From contig JAHBTJ010000027.1 in the NCBI GenBank assembly GCA_019638595.1, positions 29,719-93,718 of the forward strand: a stretch of DNA of 64,000 nt. The letters are read 5' to 3'. The notes beneath the pieces were generated by a model. The model made no database searches, was not told the DNA's origin, and saw only the letters and a program-made list of their open reading frames with translations. How positions within the stretch are numbered: the first letter of the stretch is position 1; each line of letters starts with the position of its first letter. Positions 45,243 to 54,449 of this stretch are shown one piece after another. Made by a program: the position numbers and the translations under genes. This DNA is from Chitinophagaceae bacterium. Lineage in GTDB: Bacteria; Bacteroidota; Bacteroidia; Chitinophagales; Chitinophagaceae.

Positions 45243-46616
45243 TTAAAAAAGGTATTTGTAAACCTCGTCTACCCGCGACATGGTAATTAATTCAATATTA
45301 AAGGATTGCTTACCCAACCCCTTTTGATTGTATTTACTGATAATGATCTTTTCAAAACCCAGCTTTTCGGCCTCGGCTATACGTTGTTCAATACGGTTAA
45401 CCGCCCTTATTTCGCCGCTCAATCCTACTTCGCCGGCAAAAGCAATGTGCTGTGCCAGGGGAACATCTTCGTATGAGCTCAGCAGGGCGCTTACCATTGC
45501 CAGGTCAATGGAGGGATCTTCTACTTTTAAGCCGCCGGCTATATTTACAAAAACATCTTTCATCCCAAAATGAAAACCACCCCTTTTTTCCAGTACGGCC
45601 AACAGCAACTGCAGCCGGCGCAGGTCAAATCCGCTGCTGGTACGCTGGGGAGTTCCATACACAGACTGGGTAACCAGCGCCTGCACCTCAATTAATAAAG
45701 GGCGTTGTCCTTCCAGGGTGGCGGCAATGGCTATACCGCTTAATTGTTCTTCTTTTTGGGTGATCAATATTTCGGAGGGGTTGGACACCGGTCGCATACC
45801 CTTTCCCGTCATTTCGTATATTCCCAGTTCCGAAGTAGACCCAAATCGGTTTTTGAGTGTGCGCAAAATACGGTAGGCATAGTGCTGGTCTCCTTCAAAC
45901 TGTAACACTGTATCTACCATATGCTCTAAAATTTTCGGACCCGCAATGTTGCCGTCTTTGGTAATGTGACCAATTAAAAAAACGGGGGTGTTCGATTCCT
46001 TGGCGAAACGTTGAAACTCCGAAGCGCATTCTCTTATTTGCGAAACGCTGCCCGCGGAAGATTCTATATAGGGCGAATGCAATGTTTGGATAGAATCAAC
46101 AATGACCAGTTGCGGTTTTAGTTTTTTTATTTCCTGGAAGATGACCTGCGTAGAAGTTTCTGTAAGCAAATAAAAGCTATCGTTTACAATACCCAGGCGG
46201 TCAGCGCGCATTTTAATTTGCTGCTCGCTTTCTTCGCCGCTTATATAAAGTGTTGTAATATTTTGAAGCGATAAGCCATTCTGTAAAAACAAAGTAGACT
46301 TACCTATGCCTGGTTCGCCTGCTATTAATACAATGCTGCCCGGAACAATACCGTTGCCTAAAACCCTGTTCAGCTCTGCATCCGGCGTTAGTATTCTCTT
46401 TTCTTCCGAAGCGGTTACCTCTTGCAGCGCAATGATTTTTACATCTGTTGTTTTTCCATTGTATTCTTTCCAGCCTTTATTATTAGTCTTCCCGTTTTTT
46501 TCTATTACCTCTTCAACAAAAGTATTCCATTCACCACATGAAGGACATTTACCGGCCCACTTGGGAGATTCGTAACCACAGTTGCTGCAAAAAAATGCCG
46601 TCTTGATTTTGCTCAT
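45243..46616 (-). CDS. radA: DNA repair protein RadA
   Basis: RadA is a RecA-like ATPase and helicase acting in recombination. The 457-residue protein has the N-terminal zinc finger CSNCGYESPKWAGKCPSCGEWNTF, the Walker A GEPGIGKSTLFLQ, Walker B LVIVDSIQTL, the RadA-specific KNRFG motif (LRTLKNRFGSTSELGIYEM) and a Lon-like C-terminal domain (GGLKVEDPSIDLAMVSALLSS). Complete. It probably heads the radA-comF operon. Confidence 0.97.
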   Translation of the reverse strand: MSKIKTAFFCSNCGYESPKWAGKCPSCGEWNTFVEEVIEKNGKTNNKGWKEYNGKTTDVKIIALQEVTASEEKRILTPDAELNRVLGNGIVPGSIVLIAGEPGIGKSTLFLQNGLSLQNITTLYISGEESEQQIKMRADRLGIVNDSFYLLTETSTQVIFQEIKKLKPQLVIVDSIQTLHSPYIESSAGSVSQIRECASEFQRFAKESNTPVFLIGHITKDGNIAGPKILEHMVDTVLQFEGDQHYAYRILRTLKNRFGSTSELGIYEMTGKGMRPVSNPSEILITQKEEQLSGIAIAATLEGQRPLLIEVQALVTQSVYGTPQRTSSGFDLRRLQLLLAVLEKRGGFHFGMKDVFVNIAGGLKVEDPSIDLAMVSALLSSYEDVPLAQHIAFAGEVGLSGEIRAVNRIEQRIAEAEKLGFEKIIISKYNQKGLGKQSFNIELITMSRVDEVYKYLF

Positions 46617-46717
46617 GCGTTAAAGATACGTGAGGATTGTGGTGATTAGTGATGAACAAAACGATCAGTGATTTATTTTGGCGGGTTGCGTATATGCTTA
46701 AAGCAGTGTGTTTGTTT

Positions 46718-46885
46718 TTTGCAACTAAAAAAATGTTGGATATAAATTTGATTGTAAAAAAATGGGGACACCCATTCGTTTGATTTTAAAAACAATGGCA
46801 GTTAAAAGATTTGTTTGCAAAGAACTGTTCCCATTCATGTCCTGAAAAAGCTAAAGGGTCAACTTTCGCTGACCCTTTAGTACTT
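46718..46885 (+). ncRNA. Candidate small structured RNA or small-peptide locus
   Basis: A promoter-like pair TTTG (46718-46721) and TAAATTTG (46743-46750), 21 bases apart, is followed by a possible transcript with two features. First, AATGGGGACA (46761-46770) can pair fully with TGTTCCCATT (46826-46835). Second, a perfect 11-bp hairpin, CTAAAGGGTCA / TGACCCTTTAG, lies at 46851-46880. A 27-codon ORF (46762-46845, starting MGTPIRLILKTM) spans the first stem. The hairpin has no T tract on the plus strand but has CTTTTTC on the minus strand. The rest of the 46617-47199 gap is AT-rich and shows no gene. Confidence 0.35.
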
Positions 46886-47199
46886 ACTAACCCATTAAAT
46901 TCTTGCACTAAATTACAAATTGCTCAAACATAACAAAATTAATTTTGCCTCCTGTTAATAACTTTTTGGGGGTGTTTTTATGCGTATAATGGTTCATAAA
47001 TAAATGATTATCAGGTAATTATTTTTTTTCTGGGCGGGGTTTAAAAAACAAGGATTTAGCCAATTTGGCAGCTATATTTTTTTAAAACTAATACAACCGT
47101 CAAAACGTCTGGGTAAAAAACGATATGCTGCAATTTTGGGCAAAATGAAAAAATGGACACTACTTTGATATAGTAAATGCGTAAAAAAATGCTTTAATT

Positions 47200-47886
47200 A
47201 TGGGATCAATTTGGTTAGTGTCGTTAATTTTTGTTGGTATAAGTATGTTGGTAAGCATGCAGTTAAAAGGTAAGTTTGCCAGGTACAGTAAAATTCCATT
47301 ATATACCGGGCTAACCGGTAAACAGGTAGCTGAAAAGATGTTAAAAGAAAATGGTATATATGATGTAACTGTAACCAGCTCAAACGGGTTTTTGTCCGAT
47401 CACTATAACCCCGCGAACAAAACGGTAAATCTTAGTCCCGACGTGTATAATGGCATTTCGGTAGCCGCCGCTGCCGTGGCCGCCCATGAATGCGGGCATG
47501 CGGTACAGCACGCTACTGCATATAAGTGGTTGGCAATGAGGAGCAAACTTGTTCCTGTGGTACAGTTTAGCTCTTCAATAATACAATTTGTGCTGATAGG
47601 AGGGATATTGCTGATAAAAGTATTTCCGGCACTGCTGCTGGCAGGAATAGCACTTTTTGCCCTTACCACCCTTTTTTCGGTAATTACCCTGCCGGTAGAA
47701 TTTGACGCAAGCAAAAGAGCGCTGGCCTGGTTACAGCACACCAATGTAACCAACAGCCAGGAATATCCGATGGCTAAAGACGCGCTTAAATGGGCCGCTA
47801 TGACTTACGTGGTTGCTGCGGTAGCTTCTATAGTTACGCTCGCCCAGTATATACTTATTTACGCCACTAATTCCAGGAGGGAATAA
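47200..47886 (+). CDS. Zinc metallopeptidase, YugP family
   Basis: A 228-residue inner-membrane protease of the YugP/DUF2268-like group. It has MQLKGKFARYSKIPLYTGLTGKQVAEKMLKENGI, the HExxH motif AAAVAAHECGHAVQHATAYKWLAMR (about residue 97), and TLFSVITLPVEFDASKRALAWL, which holds the third metal-binding Asp/Glu region. Hydrophobic segments flank the catalytic region. A terminator follows at 47909. Substrate unknown. Confidence 0.92.
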   Translation: MGSIWLVSLIFVGISMLVSMQLKGKFARYSKIPLYTGLTGKQVAEKMLKENGIYDVTVTSSNGFLSDHYNPANKTVNLSPDVYNGISVAAAAVAAHECGHAVQHATAYKWLAMRSKLVPVVQFSSSIIQFVLIGGILLIKVFPALLLAGIALFALTTLFSVITLPVEFDASKRALAWLQHTNVTNSQEYPMAKDALKWAAMTYVVAAVASIVTLAQYILIYATNSRRE

Positions 47887-47908
47887 TTTGAGCTGTAAAT
47901 GCTATGAT

Positions 47909-47936
47909 AAGCCATGCAATAAGCATGGCTTTTTTA
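47909..47936 (+). terminator. Rho-independent terminator after the metallopeptidase gene
   Basis: AGCCATGC (47910-47917), loop AATAA, GCATGGCT (47923-47930), then a T tract. Confidence 0.85.
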
Positions 47937-48009
47937 TTTTATAAATCCGTTTTACAATCCTTTACCTTTGTATGTGGATTTGACCTCCACACTATCAAAA
48001 TCACTATTT

Positions 48010-51000
48010 ATGAGAAAATTGTTGAAATTATGCCTGCTCACAGGTGTGAGCCTGCTATTTTATTTGAGTGCAACCTATGCACAAACCAGGAGCCTGAAGG
48101 GGCGCATAACCGATTCAAAAGACAGGAGCCCGATAGCCGGCGCTACTGTGGAAGCAAAAAACAATCCCCGGTCCTCTGCGGTAACAGATAGCGATGGTTC
48201 TTTTGCATTGTCTGTTCCCGAAAATACTACAACACTGGTCATTAGTTTCATAGGGTTTCAAACCATTGAAATGCCGGTAAACGGAAATCTCGCCGATATT
48301 CAATTAACCGCTACATCCCGGTCGCTGAATGAAGTAGTGGTGGTAGGGTTTGGTACCCGCATAAAAAAAGACCTTACAGGCAATATTGCCAAAGTAAAAG
48401 GCTCGGAGGTTCAGAATATGCCGGTATCCAACTTTAACCAGGCCCTCCAGGGAAGAGCCGCGGGCGTTTTTGTAGAAGGCAACAGCGGTAAAGTAGGCGA
48501 AGGGGTAAAAGTACTGATCAGGGGAGTCGGATCTATTTCAGCATCTACCAGCCCCTTGTATGTTATTGACGGGGTGCCTGTCAATAACTCATCATATTCC
48601 GGTAATCCAATGGCAGATATCAACTTTAATGATATCGAGTCGTTTGATATTTTAAAAGATGCGTCAGCAGCGGCCATTTATGGATCGAGGGCTGCCAATG
48701 GAGTGGTATTGATCACTACAAAAAGAGGGAAGGCAGGAAAAACCAATTTCCAGGTAAATACACAGTATGGTTTTAATAAGCCTACGCGGCTGCGTAAATT
48801 TTTGAATGCGCAGCAATATGTAGACCTGCTGAGAGAAGCAGCGATTAACAGTGATCATATAGATGGGATTGATCCCCTGGATCCTGATCAGTATGAAGAT
48901 TCCTGGCTGGAAGCAGCGGAAGGAAGGCTGGATCGCTATTCGGGCTGGGCAGACTGGAAAACCGGCGAGATCAATACCGATTGGCAGAAACATGCTTTTA
49001 ATGACAATGCCCGTAATTCAGCGATAGATATTTCGGCTTCGGGCGGAACAGAAAAAACTAAATTCTATATCAGCGCTTCCTATAACAACCAGGATGGGAT
49101 TTTAATTGGCAACAAATTCAAAAGGCTTTCCACAAGGATCAACCTGGATCAAACAGTAAGCGATCAATTTAAAATAGGTATTAACCTCAGTCTTGCACAA
49201 ACCAATGCGGGCAGAGTACAAACAGATAATGAGTTTTCAACGCCTATGCAAATAGTGGCGCTTACGCCTGTAACGCCCTTCCGCGACCTGGATGGCGTGG
49301 TATATAATTCGCCCACCACCACCTACTCTAACCCTTATGTTGATTATGAGAACGGTAAATTTAAGTCGCTGATATACCGCAACATCGGGAATATATATGG
49401 ACAATATAATTTCTCGTCTTCATTGTATTTCCGCACGGAACTAGGTGCAGATATTCAAAATCAAAACGACGATCAATTTTATGGTTTCAATACCGATTTT
49501 GGCAGCGGCTCAAACGGGTATGGCGAATCAGGCTGGTATCGTTCTCTTGATTACAATATCAACAACTATTTTAATTACAAAAAAACGTTTGCAGACCTGC
49601 ACGATCTTGAAGCGGTTGCCGGCATGTCGTACCAGCGATACAATTCGGAATATGCCAATGTTTACGGAGAGCAGTTTCCTGTAGAATCTTTACAAAAGCT
49701 CGAAAGCGCTGCCCTGATAAAAGGCGGTACATCTGTTGAAAACAACAGCTCTTTTCTCTCTTATTTTATAAGAGCCAATTACAAGTTCAACAATAAATAC
49801 CTGTTCACCTTCAGTAGCCGCATTGACGGGTCTTCTGTTTTTGGCAACGATGAAAAATACGGCTTCTTTCCGGCTGTTTCTGCCGGATGGATAGTAAGCG
49901 AAGAGCGTTTCCTCCATAATTCAGATGTTATCAGCTTTTTGAAGCTTCGCGGTAGCTGGGGCTTAACCGGTAATGCGGATGGGTTTGGAAGCTTTTCGCA
50001 TATGGGACTTTGGAGTGGAGCGTCGTATAACGCTGTAGGAGCACTAAGTCCCACACAATTGGCCAACAGGCACCTGCGTTGGGAAAAATCAAACCAGGTG
50101 GATATAGGACTTGATTTCGGACTGTTCAACAACAGGATCAGCGGCGAAATAGACCTGTATAACCGCAAAACACAGGATCTTATTTTTGAAGTGCCGGTGC
50201 CGGGCAATTCCGGCTTTTCAACCCAAACGGTTAACATCGGCTCCATGCAAAACAAAGGGGTTGAGTTCGTGATCAATTCAGAAAATATCAGCAACAAGCT
50301 TTTCAGGTGGAGCTCTACGTTAAATATTTCGATGAATAAAAATAAAATAGTAAAGCTGGACGGGCTGCAAACGATCATCCCGGGAAATGATGGAAGGTAT
50401 TTGAATTCGCTGATGGTAGGACAATCCATAGGTATTTTTTACGGGCCGAAATACGCGGGTGTTGATCCGCAGAACGGAGACGCCTTGTATTATAAGGCAG
50501 ATGGAAAAACCACCACCAACGATTACAATGAAGCCGGTGATTTTATAGTGGGGAATCCTAACCCGAAGCTGATAGCGGGATTGGGTAACACGTTGTCTTT
50601 CGGGAATATTCAATTGTCGTTTTTATTCCAGGGAGTGTTTGGCAACCAGGTAATGAATGGTGCGGGCACATTCATGACCTCCGGCTTTAACGGTTATGAT
50701 AATCAAACAACAGACCAGCTAAACCGTTGGCAAAAGCCCGGTGATATTACCGATGTGCCGCAATTAAGATTAAGGGGCGCGAATGGAAACGGCGCCTCCA
50801 GCAGGTATATTTATGACGCCGATTATGTACGGTTAAAAAACCTTACGATCTCGTATAGCCTTTCTGCAGCGGTTGTAAAAAAGCTGCGTTTAGCCAGTGC
50901 AAAATTTTATGTAACAGGTGTGAACCTGCTCACCTTTACAGGTTACCCGGGCTGGGATCCTGAAGTGAATACAGATGCGAGAACAAGCTCCAACCGGAAC

Positions 51001-51069
51001 CAGGGCAGCGATTTTTATGCCGCGCCTCAAATAAAAAATATATCGGTGGGATTAAATATTGGATTCTGA
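48010..51069 (+). CDS. SusC/RagA-family TonB-linked outer-membrane protein
   Basis: A TonB-dependent outer-membrane transporter of about 1019 residues. The ATG at 48010 gives MRKLLKLCLLTGVSLLFYLSATYAQ (signal). A carboxypeptidase-like domain (SLKGRITDSKDRSPIAGATVEAK) precedes the TonB-box-like EVVVVGFGTRIKKDLTG. The plug has PLYVIDGVPVNNSSY and FDILKDASAAAIYGSRAANGVVLITTKRGKAG. The long barrel ends with an aromatic residue (KNISVGLNIGF). A -7 box TACCTTTG lies at 47963-47970. It pairs with the SusD gene 17 bp downstream. No CAZyme or regulator is next to it, so the substrate is unknown. Confidence 0.95.
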   Translation: MRKLLKLCLLTGVSLLFYLSATYAQTRSLKGRITDSKDRSPIAGATVEAKNNPRSSAVTDSDGSFALSVPENTTTLVISFIGFQTIEMPVNGNLADIQLTATSRSLNEVVVVGFGTRIKKDLTGNIAKVKGSEVQNMPVSNFNQALQGRAAGVFVEGNSGKVGEGVKVLIRGVGSISASTSPLYVIDGVPVNNSSYSGNPMADINFNDIESFDILKDASAAAIYGSRAANGVVLITTKRGKAGKTNFQVNTQYGFNKPTRLRKFLNAQQYVDLLREAAINSDHIDGIDPLDPDQYEDSWLEAAEGRLDRYSGWADWKTGEINTDWQKHAFNDNARNSAIDISASGGTEKTKFYISASYNNQDGILIGNKFKRLSTRINLDQTVSDQFKIGINLSLAQTNAGRVQTDNEFSTPMQIVALTPVTPFRDLDGVVYNSPTTTYSNPYVDYENGKFKSLIYRNIGNIYGQYNFSSSLYFRTELGADIQNQNDDQFYGFNTDFGSGSNGYGESGWYRSLDYNINNYFNYKKTFADLHDLEAVAGMSYQRYNSEYANVYGEQFPVESLQKLESAALIKGGTSVENNSSFLSYFIRANYKFNNKYLFTFSSRIDGSSVFGNDEKYGFFPAVSAGWIVSEERFLHNSDVISFLKLRGSWGLTGNADGFGSFSHMGLWSGASYNAVGALSPTQLANRHLRWEKSNQVDIGLDFGLFNNRISGEIDLYNRKTQDLIFEVPVPGNSGFSTQTVNIGSMQNKGVEFVINSENISNKLFRWSSTLNISMNKNKIVKLDGLQTIIPGNDGRYLNSLMVGQSIGIFYGPKYAGVDPQNGDALYYKADGKTTTNDYNEAGDFIVGNPNPKLIAGLGNTLSFGNIQLSFLFQGVFGNQVMNGAGTFMTSGFNGYDNQTTDQLNRWQKPGDITDVPQLRLRGANGNGASSRYIYDADYVRLKNLTISYSLSAAVVKKLRLASAKFYVTGVNLLTFTGYPGWDPEVNTDARTSSNRNQGSDFYAAPQIKNISVGLNIGF

Positions 51070-51086
51070 TAACCTGTAAAAAACGA

Positions 51087-52448
51087 ATGAAGATGAAAAA
51101 GATCATAACAATAATATATAGTTCTTTATTGATAGTGGGTTGTTCAAAAGAGCTGGATTTAAAACCAACCCAAAGTATTGATGAAGCGGATGTATTTACG
51201 AGCGATGCAAATATTAAAGCGGCTTTGAATGGCGCGTACGATGTGGTGAGCAATGCGAGCTTTATGGGCGGAGATATCCAGTTGTATGCCGAGCTGCTTG
51301 GCGCGGATAAAGAAATTGAATGGGTTGGTACTTATAATGAGCCGGATGAAGTATACAGGAAAGCGATGTTAACAAACAACGTGTACATAAGGGATACCTG
51401 GTTATATGGATACAAGGCGGTTAACATTTGCAATAATATACTTGAGGCAATAAATATTGTAGACGAAAATGACAGGGACAGGGTGCAGGGAGAAGCGCTT
51501 TTTTTGAGAGGACAGGTTTATTTTGAGCTGGTAAAGTTGTTTGCGAAACCGTATAGCGCCGGAAATACTGCTGCTAACCCGGGATTGCAACTGATCAGCG
51601 AACCTACGGTGGGCGACATATCGGATGCGAACCGGGTACCCCGCAGCTCGCTGGAAGATACGTATGCATTTATACTGGATGACTTAAAGCAGGCGAAGGA
51701 ATTATTGCCCGAACCGGATCTTGATGAACCTACTGTATATGCCAATAAATATGTGGCGGCGGCAGTATTATCAAGAGTATACCTGCAAATGGGCGACTAT
51801 CCGAATGCAAGGCAGGAAGCCAACGAAGTGATCGAAAGCGGTTATTACAGCCTTACGGCTAACTATACAGATGAGTTCAATAATACTTCCAATACCTCTG
51901 AAGATATTTTCGCTTTGCAGGTATCGGCCCAGCATGATGAAAATGATATGCATTTGTTTTGGTCCATTATAGATTATGGCGCCAGGGAGGGTGATGTGGC
52001 CATCCTTCAAAAGCACCTTAATTTGTATACCGCGCAGGATAAAAGACGCGCGCTTTTTTATATAGACGACCAGGATATTTACCGCAGCGGCAAATGGAAA
52101 TTACAGTATAAAAACATTCCCTTTATACGCCTGGCGGAAATGTACCTTACACGGGCAGAATGTAATTTTCGTTTGGGCGGCGACCTTGGCGCTACTCCCG
52201 ATGAAGATATGAATGAAACCATACGCGCGCGCGTGGGTGCAGATCCCATAGCTGTTACATTGAGCAACATCCTGATGGAAAGGAGGCTGGAGCTGGCTCA
52301 TGAAGGGCAGCGCATCCACGATATTAAACGTTTGAAACAGCCGGTAGATGGGTTTGAATATGATGCCAATAAGTTAGTAATGCCCATACCCATCAGGGAA
52401 ATAAACGCTGTTGGCGAAAACATATTGAAACAGAACGACGGCTATTGA
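51087..52448 (+). CDS. RagB/SusD-family nutrient-uptake lipoprotein
   Basis: A 453-residue SusD-like surface lipoprotein that captures the substrate for the upstream SusC transporter. The lipoprotein signal MKKIITIIYSSLLIVGCSKELDLKP has Cys near residue 20. The SusD TPR core reads EALFLRGQVYFELVKLFAKPY, AAAVLSRVYLQMGDYPNARQEANEVIESGYY and the C-terminal PFIRLAEMYLTRAECNFRLGG..NILMERRLELAHEGQRIHDIKRL signature. The starts at 51087 and 51093 are equivalent. A terminator follows. Confidence 0.95.
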   Translation: MKMKKIITIIYSSLLIVGCSKELDLKPTQSIDEADVFTSDANIKAALNGAYDVVSNASFMGGDIQLYAELLGADKEIEWVGTYNEPDEVYRKAMLTNNVYIRDTWLYGYKAVNICNNILEAINIVDENDRDRVQGEALFLRGQVYFELVKLFAKPYSAGNTAANPGLQLISEPTVGDISDANRVPRSSLEDTYAFILDDLKQAKELLPEPDLDEPTVYANKYVAAAVLSRVYLQMGDYPNARQEANEVIESGYYSLTANYTDEFNNTSNTSEDIFALQVSAQHDENDMHLFWSIIDYGAREGDVAILQKHLNLYTAQDKRRALFYIDDQDIYRSGKWKLQYKNIPFIRLAEMYLTRAECNFRLGGDLGATPDEDMNETIRARVGADPIAVTLSNILMERRLELAHEGQRIHDIKRLKQPVDGFEYDANKLVMPIPIREINAVGENILKQNDGY

Positions 52449-52483
52449 GTATAAGGAATACATTTTTAAAATATCCATCGCCG

Positions 52484-52517
52484 AAAAAGCCCGGGCTCCA
52501 TGAAGCTCGGGCTTTTT
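52484..52517 (+). terminator. Rho-independent terminator after the SusD gene
   Basis: AGCCCGGGCT (52488-52497) pairs with AGCTCGGGCT (52505-52513 region), flanked by A and T runs. Confidence 0.8.
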
Positions 52518-52685
52518 GCTTTGATACCCCACGCCGGCTTATAAAAGAAGGGATGAATGTTGATAATAGTACCCGGCTACAGTTGTTGGTGTTGTGCCTA
52601 GCCAGACCTGCTGCCCTGTATTTATTTATCTTAATTTTTTGCAAGCAAATTATTTGTAAGCGCGGTACAAAATTATAAACTATTG

Positions 52686-52738
52686 GCGTTGCAAAATAAG
52701 TAATGCTCAGGCAGCAGGTCAGCTATTATACAACGCCC
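52686..52738. repeat. Short dispersed repeat (family B, copy 1)
   Basis: GCGTTG, then AAGTAA, then TCAGGCA-CAGGTC-like words, closely matching 58935-58988 at the edge of an RHS cassette. Short and imperfect. Confidence 0.45.
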
Positions 52739-52772
52739 CTGCTGTAGGCTTGCGCCAGTGCGGTGACCTTAT

Positions 52773-52831
52773 TTCTCCGCCTGCCGCAGAGTTCTGCTAA
52801 CGCACTTGGCCGGGAGGAGAAACGCGGAGAA
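52773..52831. repeat. Palindromic junction repeat (family A, copy 1)
   Basis: The 59-bp element begins TTCTCCGCCTGCCGCAGAG and ends AAACGCGGAGAA, with the outer ends inverted (TTCTCCGC / GCGGAGAA). The inner part holds GGCCGGGAGGAG. Other copies are at 54281-54338 and, more divergent, 56621-56685, with an end fragment near 59137-59150. Here it abuts the end of the CHC2 gene fragment exactly. Confidence 0.6.
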
Positions 52832-52833
52832 TT

Positions 52834-52932
52834 AAAGGGGCATAGCAGCCGGTTGTTCTTATCGGGCTTTAAGCCGTAGTGCTGTAGTATCTGAGTGATG
52901 GTAAGCCGGGATTTGATTTCTTTAACCTCCAT
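52834..52932 (-). pseudogene. CHC2 zinc-finger (primase-like) protein, N-terminal fragment
   Basis: The minus-strand start gives MEVKEIKSRLTITQILQHY, then GLKPDKNNRLLCPF. This is the opening of a CHC2/primase-type zinc-finger protein carried by Bacteroidota mobile elements, ending just at the 'CPF' before the expected H-x-D and second Cys pair. The remainder of the frame (to 52726) is encoded by repeat A, not by the gene. About 33 residues remain, so it is a remnant. Confidence 0.6.
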
Positions 52933-53074
52933 TGAAAAAAAGTTTTTGACTACATATCTGTTGCAAACCAGGTAGATAAATCCTAATAAGCCAAAACTTT
53001 TATGCCTTTGTTACGATAATTATATTGTGTAAATTCGCAGTATCGTTTATTTAACTGTATTATTTGATACACAT

Positions 53075-53415
53075 ATGAAGTCAACTACGTTCGGAAAACG
53101 CCTCGGTGAAGTAAGAAAAATGAAGAAGATGAGCCAGGACGAGCTGGCAAAAAACTCAATGTGCATGGGGCTGTTATCGGGCGCTATGAACGAGATGAAG
53201 TAAAACCATCCATTGAAGTAGCTGCTGCCATTGCCGATGCACTGGAAGTATCTTTGGATTACCTGGTGGGCAACACTGATTTGCTGCTGGAAAAAAATGT
53301 AGTGAATAAAATTATTGATATTCAAAAGCTGGGGCAGGAAGATAAAGCACATGTGTTTGCAATGCTGGATGCTTTTCTGCAATCGCATAAAGCGAAAAAA
53401 GTCTTTGCCTCCTAA
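53075..53415 (+). pseudogene. XRE-family HTH regulator, broken by a one-base deletion
   Basis: From ATG 53075 the frame reads MKSTTFGKRLGEVRKMKKM, then SQDELAKK, then shifts at a run of six A (53149-53154). With one more A it continues LNVHGAVIGRYERDEVKPSIEVAAAIADALEVSLDYLVGNTD, ending at 53415. The restored product is a 114-residue Cro/CI-type HTH protein with the usual HTH motif and a C-terminal helix region. A real mutation and a sequencing error in a homopolymer cannot be distinguished here. It lies 11 bp upstream of the antitoxin gene. Confidence 0.8.
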
Positions 53416-53426
53416 AAATTTATTTT

Positions 53427-53645
53427 ATGCCCGATACATTACACCTGCGCATTAAAAAACAATATGCCGCAGCTTTGATTGAAGATCTTATTAAAGTGGA
53501 TGCGGTAGAATCAGTGGAAGAAGATGCCATTGAGCTTACGCCGGTTCAGAAAGCTGCACTGGATAAAGAACTGGATGCCATTAAAAACAATCCCGGCTAT
53601 TTATTAAAGTGGGATGATGTAAAATACCGGTATAAAAAACCATAA
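53427..53645 (+). CDS. Type II antitoxin-like protein
   Basis: A 72-residue protein, MPDTLHLRIKKQYAAALIEDL, then a charged middle (AVESVEEDAIELTPVQKAALDKELDAI) and KNNPGYLLKWDDVKYRYKKP. The length, the 'TPVQKAALDKEL...PGYLLKWDDVK' tail and the position before a RelE/ParE-like toxin fit antitoxins of that family. The stop and the toxin start overlap (TAATG), a typical coupled arrangement. Confidence 0.75.
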   Translation: MPDTLHLRIKKQYAAALIEDLIKVDAVESVEEDAIELTPVQKAALDKELDAIKNNPGYLLKWDDVKYRYKKP

Positions 53646-53937
53646 TGTCGCCCTATACCATTTACATTACCCCAACTGCAGACCACGATTTAACCCACGC
53701 TGTTGAGTATTATAACCTCCAGGCTGAAAACCTGGGATACCGATTTGCTGACCTGGTTGAAGCATATTTTAAACCGCATTGCCCTTATGCCCACCGCTTC
53801 GGCTGTCCGGTACCGTAATGTCCGGTGTAAGCCTATGGCCACGTTCCCTTACCTCATCATGTTCACCATTGATGAACCCAACCACGCCGTTCATATCCTC
53901 CCGGTTCTTCCACACCAGTCAGCAACCGCTCTGGTAA
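53645..53937 (+). pseudogene. RelE/ParE-type toxin with two frame breaks
   Basis: From ATG 53645 the frame reads MSPYTIYITPTADHDL, then AVEYYNLQAENLGYRFADLVEAYF. An extra A in AAA near 53769 must be removed to continue NRIALMPTASAVRYRNVRCKPMATFPYLIMFTIDE. An extra C in CTCCCGG near 53902 must be removed to end LRFFHTSQQPLW at the stop 53935-53937. The restored protein of about 96 residues is a clear RelE/ParE-superfamily toxin. Both breaks are in short homopolymers, as in the HTH gene nearby. Confidence 0.75.
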
Positions 53938-53978
53938 CAAATAAGCAGCCTACTATTTTTATAGAACTCTACGGTTAG

Positions 53979-54449
53979 CTGAGGTGTATTATCTTTTGTT
54001 TTTGTAATACCAACGAACAAGGAAGAGCATTGGAATCACAAACGATATAAATAACACAACGATCTGTAGAATGATAATACTCCCTGTTTTTAGACTCGGA
54101 TCCTTTTGGGTCCGCGGCTTCAAATACTGTCCGCAGCCTGCCTTCGGGCTGGCTGATGAACAATAGCCTGTCAGGATAGTCCGGTCTGTCAGGGTCAGCG
54201 GGACTGATCGTGCGGCTTTCGAACACCGCCCCGTTGATGTATTTGGTGGTGGTTTATCTGGAATGAAATAGCCTCATTTATCCACCTGCCGCAGAGTTCT
54301 GCAACGCACTTGGCCGGGAGGAGAAACGCTGCGGAGAACGAAAGCACCGAGGGGTGGTTTACAGCCTCCGCTTGCACAGCGACTATGGTAGACCTACTAG
54401 CTTCTTCTATACAACTTCCACGGTACACCTTGCGCCAGTATAGTGCTAA
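53979..54449. other. Left boundary of the RHS array: no intact gene
   Basis: Only short overlapping frames occur here. One minus-strand frame (54226-53975) contains a Pro/Asp-rich segment (PADPDRPDYPDRLLF) that I cannot assign. Repeat A copy 2 lies at 54281-54338. The remaining sequence (to 54449) shows only word similarity to the CHC2-side repeat near 52,740 (CTTGCGCCAGT). Confidence 0.4.
54281..54338. repeat. Palindromic junction repeat (family A, copy 2)
   Basis: The copy reads CCACCTGCCGCAGAGTTCTG and ends CGCTGCGGAGAA. It matches copy 1 through the interior GGCCGGGAGGAGAAACGC, with an extra TGC before the terminal GGAGAA. Confidence 0.55.

Noticed and set aside
52445-52678. 77-codon plus-strand ORF after the SusD gene
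   Set aside because: It overlaps the terminator hairpin and has no domain or neighbour support.
54195-54428. Minus-strand ORF with an RPSALAEL-like segment in the left part of the RHS region
   Set aside because: The sequence is encoded by repeat A; the same peptide occurs in the CHC2-side frame, so it is repeat DNA, not a protein family.
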